Positions 36,501 through 48,500 of a DNA stretch of 64,000 nucleotides are shown piece after piece. The number at the start of each line of letters is the position of its first letter. The first letter of the stretch is position 1. The translations under genes were made by a program, and so were the position numbers. The DNA is from Brasenia schreberi. Taxonomy: Eukaryota > Streptophyta > Magnoliopsida > Nymphaeales > Cabombaceae. Under the pieces are notes generated by a model that saw only the letters and a program-made list of their open reading frames with translations, was not told where the DNA came from and searched no databases. The stretch spans positions 12,842,001 through 12,906,000 of the forward strand of contig JAYKKT010000074.1 of the NCBI GenBank assembly GCA_036023115.1, in the 5' to 3' direction.

Positions 36501-39500
36501 TCGACCCCATCTAGTATGGGAAAAGACTTAGTTGTTGTTGTTGCATGGATACAATCACAGTAGTTTTACTTTTGAAAATACATCTCTTATTTTTACCTGT
36601 CTTATTAGAATTTATATACCACAGTATTTCCAATAGACTCACAAATTGAAAAGAAAAACTAATAACTTTTTTGAATATGTCCCTTGAAGAATCTTCTTTA
36701 ACAACCCTGTGGCGTTGGTGAACAGAACTTCTTTCAACTCTGCACTTGGTCTTTTGTATGATGGTGCAATCAGAAAAAAATGTTTTGTGTGTCTATTGTC
36801 AGCAGTAGTTACAAAACCATGTTACAATTTGATCTACAACTTTCAAGTAGACATTTCCTCTTAGTGATTTTCTTCTCAGGTCTATGTTCCTGCAGTTTTG
36901 CTTTACGGCCTACACTCATTTTGCTAGTTTCTTCAAAACGTTTTCTAGTCTTTTATATTTGCAGTGTCTATGTCGTTACTTAGTTGTATATCATTGTTTC
37001 TTGTTCATGTTGTCTCTACTCGTCTTTGTAAGGCAGTATTCAACTTTCAACCTTAGCTTATTTTATGTAGGGAACTTGGATGCATGTAAGGAATTCTTTG
37101 ACAGGTTGTATCGATTCATATACCTCCTGGGGACATACATGAAGCCACATGTGAGTGTCATTGTTTCTAATGCAGATTGCTCATGATTTAGAATGATTGC
37201 TATACCCTACTCTCAATATCTTAAAGCAGCCTAGTTGATTGTTAACATCATCACACTAAGGTTTCATTCAACCATCTCTCCAAAATTCTAGACCACCTTG
37301 TTTATGTCTCTCTTATTTTATCTTTTACTGTATGAAACTGGATTATTCCTTGGCAGTCTTATTGCAAAGGTCATTCTTCCTTTGTTTGGCTATACATCTA
37401 TGTTAACATCCATTTGACCGCCCAACTTGAGACCATATAATATTAGTTTGTATTACTGTTGCTTTATATACATTATTGCATTTCAATTTGAGTAATTCTT
37501 CTCATCATAGAAAACACCTAATGGATATTCCATTTTATCGAACCCACATTCAATTATTTATTCATCTCCTTCTTCATCTCACTGAATTGCAGACATAAGT
37601 AAAGTTATAGTCTTCTTTTCTAATTAGATTTCAACTCTACTTCTATATTATCTGTTATTATCTTGAACTTGCATTTCTTGAAATGGGGCATTTACTCTAC
37701 TTTGTTAAGCCATCCCAAAAATCTATTTTCAAAGTTCAAGTTGTCTATTGATTACTTTCGTCTCATCCACCAAAACAATGTCATTTAAAAATAAAGGTAC
37801 TTCATATCAAATGTGATTCACTAATGCGTTGTTAGGTACCTCATATTGAATGTGTTTCACCAATGCATTGTTGACGTGGCTTGAATTCGTCCTGACACAA
37901 AAGTGACCCAACCCAAAAGCTGAAGGTGCATTTCGAAATGGACAGAACTAGAGATATGTGTTGGTCACGGAGGGCTTTCCTTTTGTAGTTATCTCTTGCT
38001 GTTATTTCAGGAGAGGGGCAAGTGGAAGTTATGTCACATGGGGTTTAGGATTATGAGAGTTAGGTCATTGATTATATGCCACTCTTCTTTATTATAGTGA
38101 AAAGTATTCTTCCTGGTCTTGCTCGTGGAGCAGGCACATCTTTGCTGTACCACGTAACTCCTTGTGTTCTTTCCTCTTCTGTTTTATGTTTTGTGTAAAC
38201 TGATTGTGTCATTGTGCATATGCTTCCGCATCATATCGTGTGGTTTACACAACAGCATCCATAGTCAAAAGAAGGATATATGGGCTCCATGGTGACCCTT
38301 GAATGATATATTACCGAATTGACCAGTAATCTTGAGGGGGATCTTATACATGTCCTTTACGTTACATACTAGATGATCCTTTTCATATATTTTCTTTAAA
38401 GAATATCTTCTGAAACAAATCATACATTTTCCCTAGTCAATGAATACCACGTGGGAACCTATGTCTTGCTCTGAAAAATTCAGAATCTTTAAGTGTACAG
38501 TAATACTTTCTGGACATTCTTCTAATACAAGTCATTATGGCAACTGATCACATTTTAATTGGTATCCCATGCTGCTCCTTTGAGCTGTTCTGAAAGAGAC
38601 TTTGTTGCTTGCTTGTTTCCACTACTTAGTTCTTGTGCCTTAATGCATGATTTTCCTCCATGATCATGATATCCTATTGTAAAATGGACACCTTTTTGCC
38701 TTAGGTAATTTAACATATTTTCTTGTAGATTTACTAATATTGACTAAACATATTTTCTTGTAGATTTACTAATATTGACTAGTCCATGTTTTATCACCAT
38801 TAGGTGACAGCCATTTGATGAATTTGAAGAGGTTGTTCTTCATTTTTGTTCTATCACCTTACGGACAAGGGACTGTCTGCAGACCAAGAATGTAGTCGGG
38901 CAATGCTAAACTGTCAATCCATGTTTAATGGCACTAATTTAATGAAAAATGCTCTCATTGAATTGCAAAACTGATCCAGAGCATGGTGATGTGGGTGGAA
39001 ACTCCATTCAAATGATTTCATGTGTCTCACCTAGATAAACTATTAAATGTTTCCCATTCAGTAAGCTACTGTTGGCGTATATTACCTAATGTAGACAGGA
39101 TATTTGAATACTAGCAGATGTTTTCCCTGAGAAAATAGAAAACCGAAGATTAGAAAACCGAAAATAACAGATTTCTGCTTGAACTCATGGAATAAAAGGT
39201 CATAATGTGTCAAGGGCTTGTGCATCCTTTGAAGTTTGCATGAGGAATAAGCACAATCTTTCCACTTTGATACTTACATTTTTGGATGTATCCAGGTAAG
39301 ACTACACAGTGTATCCAGGTAAGGTAACTGTTTATTCTTTTACGCATGCCTTCTCTCCATTTATGTAGTTTCTTCCCTACAGTAGCTACCTGTTTATAGG
39401 AAAGGTGGCTTCCCAGTTAATTGACTACGATGTTCTTGCAGTGCAGTTTTTTCCTTTCATTTTCTTCGACAACCACATCTTATTTTTTTCCTGAGCAGGT

Positions 39501-42500
39501 GGCATTGTTAGATGGCATTGCAATGGGAGGTGGTGCAGGAATTTCTTTACCGGGAATGTTTCGTATAGCAACAAACAAAACAGTATGTTAAGTCCTTATG
39601 CCTGGTGTTTGAAAAGAAGGTTTCAATATTTCATCCTTCTTGCTTGTTTTTGTTGGGACACTTCCACTCATTAATGCGTTACTCTGTTTAAGATTAAGAG
39701 CCAATGCACTGGAGTGTCAACTAATTTAGATTCCCTTTTCCATATGGCGATTGTTGGTTAATATCTCATTTTTTCATGGTTTGTACCCCATGAATATGAA
39801 GCAATTGTTAATTCCCTTCTAAAATGAATCATGTCATTAACCTGGAACCATTATACTTAAAAGAAACAAAAAGTTGAAAGAGTTCCTTCTTACAAAGAAC
39901 TCCGCCCATGTAAGGGGTCACCCTTACATTATCGGTCCTAAGCCCGGATAAAGGAGGAGGGTTGTGTTAGGCTTCCGACAGCTAGCGTAAAACTTTATCG
40001 AATTTTATAACATGGATTACACAAATTATGAGCACTACTTTGGGGCGTCCCCGCCTAGCGACACATTGTATAGCCCAAATGTAGTAATAAGTAAGCAACC
40101 CCGCCTAGCGACGCATTGTATAGCCCGAATGTAGTAATAAGTAAGCAAGAGCCACTACATTTTCGCCTGAATGTAGTGAATCAATTGCAGAGAGGGTTCC
40201 CACATCATGGACGGGTGTGGGTAAAAGAAGTTAGTCCCGCTACATTGCTGCCCGAATGTAGTGAATAATTTTCAGAGATGGTCTCCGCATTTTGAATATG
40301 GACGGATGCGGGGGGTAAGGAAGCTAGTCCTAGATAATAAGATTCATATTGGTTATTGGAATATCACAACATTATCCGGTAAGCTAATGGAGGTGGTAGA
40401 TACTATGATTTGGAGAAAGATTCATATTCTATGTTTACAAGAGACAAAATGGGTTGGAGAAAAAGCAAGGAAGATAGAGGATACTGGTTTTAAATTATGG
40501 TACTCAGGTAAAGAAAAGGCTCGAAACGGAGTTGGTATTATCATAAATAAAGATTTAAAGGAGAGTGTAGTAGACATACAACGATATAGTGACCGAATCA
40601 TGACGTTGAAATTAGTGTTTGGAGCAGAGGTTTTGAATATAGTTTGTGCTTATGCACCCCAAGTAGGATTAGAAGATAGTATAAGGACAGTTTTTTGGGA
40701 AGAGTTAGATAAGGTGTTTCAAAAGATTCCACAAAGGGAGATGATTTGTTTAGGAGGAGATTTGAATGGACATGTCGGTAAAGAGGCATTAGGATATCAA
40801 GGGATTGTAAGGTAATTCCAGGAGAAAAAAAGATAGAGCGTGTTGTAAAGATTGTAAGGTAATTCCAGGAGAAAGCTTAACCACCCAACATCGAGTTTTA
40901 GTTTTAGATTTTCAAATAAAAAAATGGACAAAGAAGAAAAGAGTGCATAGAGCTATTCGGACTAAATGGTGGAACCTCAAAAGCGAGAAAGAAGATATAT
41001 TTAAATAGAAAGTCCTTCAAGGAGATGTTTGAAATTATGTTGGCACACCCTGTGATATGTGGAATAATATGGCTATACATATTAGGAAAGTGCGAAAGAT
41101 GTGTTAGGGGTATCTAAGGGAGGTGTACCGGCACAAAAAGAAGCTTGGTGGTGGAGTGAAGTAGTACAAAATAAAATCAAGGCAAAGAGGGCATGTTACA
41201 AATTACATTATGCTAAGAAAACTAGTGAAACTTTAGAAGCTTATAAGAAAGCAAAGAAGGAAGCGAAAAAGGCCGTTAGTGAAGCAAAAGCTAAGATTTG
41301 GGAGGACTTATATTAAAAACTCAACTCAAAAGAGGGTAAAAGAGATATTTTTAGGATAGCTAGGGTTAGAGATAAGAAAACTAAAGATCTTAATTATGTT
41401 AGATGCATAAAAGACGAGGATTAAAAAATTCTAGTGGCAAATGATGATATAAGAAATAGATGGAAAAACTATTTTTATAATCTTTTTAATGAAAATAAAG
41501 ATGTTAGTATTAGTTTAAGAGATTTAGCGAAGTCAGAAAAGTATATAAACCATAATTTCTATCGACGTATTCAAAAGAATGAAGTCAAAGAGGCTCTTAA
41601 ACATATGAAGGGTGGTAAATCGGTAGGACCAGATAATATTCTGATAGAAGTTTGGAAAATACTAGGAGAAATAGGAATCACTTTGCTCAGAAGACTATTT
41701 AATGAAATATGGAAAAACCAAAAGATGCCCGAGGAATGGAGAACAAGTACACTTATACCCATATATAAGAAGAAGGGAGACATTCAAAATTGTGTGAATT
41801 ATCGAGGTATCAAGTTAATGAGTCATACTATGAAATTATGGGAAAGAATTATTGAACGTTGGTTAAGATAAGTATCAAGTACAACAGAGAACTAATTTGG
41901 ATTCATGCCAGGCAGATCTACTATTGAAGCGATTCACCTTTTGAGACGTCTTATGGAACATTTTAGAGCAAAAAAGAAAGACCTTCACATGATATTTATT
42001 GATATAGAAAAAGTTTATGATATGGTACCGAGGGAGGTTCTTTGGAGAACTTTGGAAAAAAGAGGTATCCCATTGACATATATTAACCTTATAAGAGACA
42101 TGTACGATGGTGCAAAAACATGTGTTAGGACTAATGAATGAATGACAGACTTCTTTGAAGCTAATATTGGGTTACATCAAGGATCAACTTTAAGTCCATA
42201 CTTATTTATAATGGTGATGGATGAGTTAACAAAACATATTCAAGATGAAGTACCTTGGTATATGTTATTTGCAGATGACATTGTATTAGTGGAGGAGTCT
42301 AAGGAAAAAGTTAATAGAAAATTGAAACTATGGAGAGAAACATTAGAAAGCAAAGGCCTCCAACTTAGTAGAACAAAGACGGAATATATGGAATGTAAGT
42401 TTGATCATTTGGTTACTTCAGAGGACATAGAAATTAAAATTGGCACACATTGCATTCCCTAAAAGGAAAGTTTTAAATACCTAGAGTCAATTTTTCAGAG

Positions 42501-45500
42501 TGATGGAATAATTGATGGAGATGTTACACATAAAATTAATGCTGGTTGGTTAAAATGGAGAGGAGCATCAGATATTCTTTGTGATAAGAAGGTACCACTA
42601 AAGTTAAAAGGTAAATATTATAGAGCAGCAATTAGGCCTGCCATGTTTTATGGTTATGATTGTTGGGCAGTTAATCATCAACATGTACAAAGGATGTGTG
42701 TGACAGAAATAAAGATGTTGAGATGGATGAGTGGTCATACAAGAAAAGACTGTATACATAATGAGGTTATTAGAAACAAATTAGGAGTGGCACCAATAGA
42801 GGATAAAATGAGAGAACATCGTTTAAAATGGTTTGGACATATAGAAAGAAGATCAAAAGAAGAACCTATAAGAAGGTTAGAAAAACTAAATTTGGAAAGT
42901 ATTAAAAGAGTTAGAGGATGACCACAAAAGTGTTAGAAAGAAACAATAAAGAATGATGTAGCTTATTGGGAGTTAACAGCTAACATGGCACACGATAGGG
43001 ATCTGTGGAAACAAAGAATCATGTAACCGACCCTGTCTAGTATGGGAAAAGGCTTATTTGTTGTTGTTGAAAGATTTAAAGGATAGTGTAGTAGACATAC
43101 AACGATATGGTGGCCGAATCATGACGTTGAAATTAGTGTAAGGAGCAGAGGTTTTGAATATAGTTTGTGCTTACGCACCCCAAGTAGGACTAGAAGATAG
43201 TATAAAGACATATTTTTGGGAAGAGTTACATAAGGTGATTGAAAAGATTCCACAAAGGGAGATGATTTGTTTAGGAGGAGACTTAAATGGACATGTCGGT
43301 AAAGAGGCATTAGGATATCAAGGGATTCATAAAAACTTTGGTTTTGGGGATATAAATGAGGAAGGTAGGGCGATTTTAAATTTTGCTATGGCATTTGATC
43401 TCTTTATTGTCAATACAATCTTCAAAAAATGAGATGAACATTTAATTACTTATAAGAGTGGCTTATCACAAACACAAATTGATTACTTTATTTGTAGAAA
43501 AAAAGATAGAGCGTGTTGTAAAGATTGCAAGGTAATTCCAGGAGAAAGCTTAACCACCCAACATCGACTTTTAGTTATGGATTTACAAACAAAAAAATGG
43601 ACAAAGAGGAAAAGAGTGCATCGAGCTATTTGGACTAAATGGTGGAACCTCAAAAGCGAGAAAAAAGATATATTTAAACAGAAAGTACTTCAAGGAGATC
43701 TTTGGAATTATGTTGGTACACCCTGTGATATGTGGAACAATATGGCTATACATATTAGGAAAGTGCGAAAGATGTGTTAGGTGTATCTAAGGGAGGTGTA
43801 CTGGCACAAAAAGAAGCTTGGTGGTGGAGTGAAGTAGTGCAAAATAAAATCAAGGCAAAGAGGGTATGTTACAAATTACATTATGCTAAGAAAACTAGTG
43901 AAACTTTAGAGGCTTATAAGAAAGCAAAGAAGGAAGCGAAAAAGACCATGAGTGAAGCAAAAGCTAAAATTTGGGAGGATTTATATAAAAAACTCAACTC
44001 AAAAGAGGGTGAAAGAGATATTTTTAGGATAGCTAGGGTTAGAGATAAGAAAACTAAAGATCTTAATTATGTTAGATGCATAAAAGACGAGGATGAAAAA
44101 ATTCTAGTGGCAAATGATGATATAAGGAATAGATGACAAAACTATTTTTATAAGCTTTGTAATGAAAATAAAGATGTTAGTATTAGTTTAGGAGAGTTAG
44201 CCAAATCAGAAAAGTATATAAACCACAATTTCTACTAACGTATTCAAAAGAATGAAGTCAAAGAAGCTCTTAAACATATGAAGGGTGGTAAATCGGTTGG
44301 ATCATATAATATTCTTATAGAAGTTTGGAGAATACTAGGAACCAAAAGGGAGAGCAAGTACACTTATACCCATATATAAGAACAAGGGAGACATTCAAAA
44401 TTGTGCGAATTATCGAGGTATCAAGTTAGTGAGTCATACTATGAAATTGTGGGAAAGAATTATCGAATGTAGGTTAAGATAAATATCAAGTACAACAGAG
44501 AACCAATTTGGATTCATGACAGGTAGATCGTACTCTTGAAGTGATTCACCTTTTGAGATGTCTTATGGAACATTTTAGAGCAAAAAAGAAAGACCTTCAC
44601 ATGATATTTATTGATCTAAAAAAAGCTTACGATAGGGTACCGAGGGAGGTTCTTTGGAGAACCTTAAAAAAAAAGTGGTTGTCCATTAACATACATTAAC
44701 CTTATAAGAAACATGTACGATGGAGCAAAAACATGTGTGAGGACTCCTGAAGGAATGACGGACTTCTTTGAAATGAATATTGGGTTACATCAAGGATCAA
44801 CTTTAAGTCCATACTTATTTATAATGTTGATTGATGAGTTAACAAAACATATTCAAGATGAAGTACCTTGGTGTATGTTATTTGCAAATGACATTGTGTT
44901 AGTGGAGGAGTCTAAGGAAAAAGTTAATAGAAAATTGGAATTATGGAGAGAAACATTAGAAAGCAAAGGCCTCCGACTTAGTAGAACAAAGACGGAATAT
45001 ATAGAATGTAAGTTTGATCATTTGGTTACTTCAGAGGACATAGAAATTAAAATTGGCACACATTGCATTCCCTAAAAGGAAAGTTTTAAATACCTAGAGT
45101 CAATTTTTCAGAGTGATGGAAGAATTGATGGAGATGTTATTCATAGAATTAATGTTGATTGGTTAAAATGGAGAGGAGCATTAGGTATTCTTTGTGATAA
45201 GAAGATATCATTAAAGTTAAAAGGTAAATATTATAGAGCAGCAATTAGGCCTGCCATGTTTTATGGTTCTGAGTGTTGGGCAGTTAATCATCACTATGTA
45301 CAAAAGATGTCTGTGACATAAATGAAGATGTTGAGATGGATGAGTGGTCATACTAGAAAAGACCGTATACATAATGAGGTTATTAGAAACAAATTAGGAG
45401 TGGCACCAATAGAGGATAAAATGAGAGAATATCGTTTTGGATGGTTTGGACATATAGAAAGAAGATCAAAAGAACCTATAAGAAGGTATGAAAAACTAAA

Positions 45501-48500
45501 TTTGGAAAGTATTAAAAGAGCTAGAGGACGACTGCAAAAGTGTTGGAAAGAAACAATAAAGAATGATCTAACTTATTGTGAGTTAACTGCTTACATGGCA
45601 CACGATAGGGATCTGTGGAAACAAAGAATCCTTGTAGCCGACCCGGTCTAGTATGGGAAAATGCTTAGTTGTTGTTGTAGTTCCTTCTTACAAAGGGACT
45701 ACCTTTGGCAAAACAACTGTAGAGTTTCAAATAGTTACCTATTAACCATTAGGGAGAAACTTAAAATTGGCTATCCATACTTTTCACCACAAGTGGCTTT
45801 AGCTTTCTTCTTATAATGATTTGATGTGTCCTAATTTATTTTATACCATCATGACCATCAGTTTCCTGTTTGTTTAGCATAATTCCGAACACTGTATATA
45901 GGGGTCTCTGTATTCATTCTTTTTTATTTGCGTAGGAGCAATTTCAATATCTTAACTGAAACAAATGGCACATAAGTTAAGCTTGGTGTGCATTGCATCA
46001 CCAAGTGAAACAATTTTAAATGCATAGGTGTTTTGAAAAGGTTTGAGAATTGATGTAGACGTAACACATAGAATTAGTGGAGCGGCTAATTTTGAAAAGT
46101 GTATCAGGTAATTTAAATTGCAAGAAGATTAGACTAAACTTGAAAGATAAAATATTATAAAGCAATGCCCCAAGCTGCCATCTGTTGGAAGTTACATAGA
46201 GTTCCAGCAGGAAGGTGAAAAATTAGATAGTGAAACGCTTTAAAAGATGGAGAGGGAGGCCTCTTATTTGTTAGAAGGAAGTAATAAAACATGATCCAGC
46301 TGTTAGATCTAAATGCTATTCTGACAAAGGATTAAAGTCAATGATGACTAAGATTCCATGTAGCTGAATCCATGTAGTGTAGGAAAATGCTTTCTTTAGG
46401 TTTTGGGTTTGGTAAGAGACATTCAATATGTTTATGTTTTTTCTGTTTTCCGTTTAAGTTGTGAGAAACCATTGCACATGGCCTTGTTAATAGCATTTTT
46501 CAGCTGGAGAAGATTGCGAACATTATGAATGGAGTACTAGCTCCCCTTGTTTCTCTCTTTTCTTTTGATAGTTTTCGGTGATGAAATCACTTATTGTCTA
46601 TAATCTTTGGGAGTTCATTCTATACTAAATCACTGGATAGTTGATAATTGCAATGACCAACAATAAATGATATTCTTCTTGAACAATGCCACAAGAAAAT
46701 ATAACACTGTCTGCTGCGAAGTCTGTGTGGGAAATTTCCAGCCGAAGTGAGCCTTTCTATCTTGAACGTTTATGTTGCTTCTTTAATTGCCAATGTCAGA
46801 ATATTGTAGATGGCATATCTGGTATAGTGTTTATAACTTACTTCTGCCACTGACCAGGCGCTTTTTGGTGGGTGGGCTTGTGATATGCTGCTAAGTCCAC
46901 TATATTAACCCTATCTGTCTTTATCTTCTTCCGCTTCTTGTTTTTCATTTCATATCTTTTCTTTCTTTTACGTTCTTCCCCCTTTTTCTTATTCTCCATG
47001 TACACACCAATTCACTTATTTCATCTGATATAATAAAGCACTATAAATATATGTGCATCTTATTAAGCACGTTTCTGGAACGATCAAGCTTGAGTTGATT
47101 TTAAAAATTAGATAACAAGCATTTTTATGTAACGGTATCATGCTACTTGCCAGAATCCAGATTATGTAACAAATATTTTTTTCGAATAATCAATAAATAT
47201 GCAAACTTCGCCCATGTAAGGGATCACCCTAACATTATCGGTCCCAAGCCCGGATAAAGGAGGAGGGTTGTGTTAGGCTTCCGACAACCAGCGTAAAACT
47301 TTATCAGATTTTATACCATGGATTACACAAATTATGAGCACTCTTTGGGGCGTCCCCACCTAGCGACGCGTTGTATAGCCCGAATGCACTGATAAGTAAG
47401 CAGGGCCACTACATTTTCGCCCGAATGTAGTGAATCAATTGCAAAGAGGGTTCCCACATCATGTACGGGTGCGAGTAAAGAAGTTAGTCCCACTACATTA
47501 TCGCCCAAACGTAGTGAATAATTTACAGATAGGGTCTCTGCATTTTCAAGATGGACGGATGTGGGGGGTAAGAAAGCTAGTCCTAGATAATAAGATTCGT
47601 ATTGGTTCTTGGAATATCGGAACATTATCCGGTAAGCTAATGGATGTGGTAGATACTATGATTCGAAGAAAGATTTATTTTCTATGTTTACAAGTGACAA
47701 AGTGGGCTTGGAGAAAAAGCAAAGGAGATAGAAGATACAAGTTTTAAATTATGGTACTCAGGTAAGGAAAAGGCTCGAAACGGAGTTGGTATTATCATAA
47801 ATAAAGATTTAAGGGATAGTGTAGTAGACATACAATGATATGGTGACTGAATCATGACGTTGAAATTAGTGTTAGGAGCAGAGGTTTTGAATATAGTTTG
47901 TGCTTACGCACCCCAAGTAGGACTAGAAGATAGTATAAAGACAACTTTTTGGGAGGAGTTAGATAAGGTGATTCAAAGGATTCCACAAAGGGAGATGATT
48001 TGTTTAGGAGGAGACTTAAATGAACATGTCGGTAAAGAGGCATTAGGATATCAAGGTATTCATGGAAACTTTGGCTTTGGAGATATAAATGAGGAAGGCA
48101 GGGAGATTTTAAATTTTGCTATGACATTTGATATCTTTATAGTCAATACAATCTTCAAAAAACGAGATGAACATTTAATTACTTATAAGAGTGACTTATC
48201 ACAAACACAAATTGATTACTTTATTTATAGAAAAAAAGATAGAGCGTGTTGTAAAGATTGCAAGGTAATTCTAGGGGAAAGCTTAACCACCCAACATCGA
48301 CTTTTAGTTATGGATTTATAAATAAAAAAATGGACAAAGAAGGAAAGAGTGCATCGAGCTATTCAGGCTAAATGGTGGAACCTCAAAAGCGAGAAAAAAA
48401 AAATTTAAACAGAAAGTCCTTCAAGGAGATGTTTGGAATTATGTTGGTATACCTTCTGATATGTGGAACAATATTGCTATACATATTAGGAAAGTGGCGA

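Larger units (their letters stand above)
39898..45678 (+). mobile_element. Head-to-tail dimer of RTE LINEs in hydrolase intron 6
   Basis: Two RTE units in direct orientation share one 17-bp duplication, AGTTCCTTCTTACAAAG (39881-39897 and 45679-45695). The first runs from a complete 5' end at 39898 to a (TTG) tail ending at 43069. The second starts directly at 43070 inside the endonuclease region and runs to its own (TTG) tail. No duplication separates them. Confidence 0.93.

Noticed and set aside
36780..37186. Two overlapping ORFs of 67 and 100 codons in hydrolase intron 4.
   Set aside because: Hydrophobic, Phe/Leu/Ser-rich translations of intron sequence that run into exon 5 in the wrong frame; no family resemblance.
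47852..48043. A 60-70 codon minus-strand ORF starting MPLYRHVH recurs in most RTE copies (5877, 15628, 40598, 43119, 47852).
   Set aside because: It is the exact antisense of the conserved APE endonuclease region, so its conservation follows from the sense strand. Another set at 12673, 41571 and 48976 is antisense to RT in the same way.
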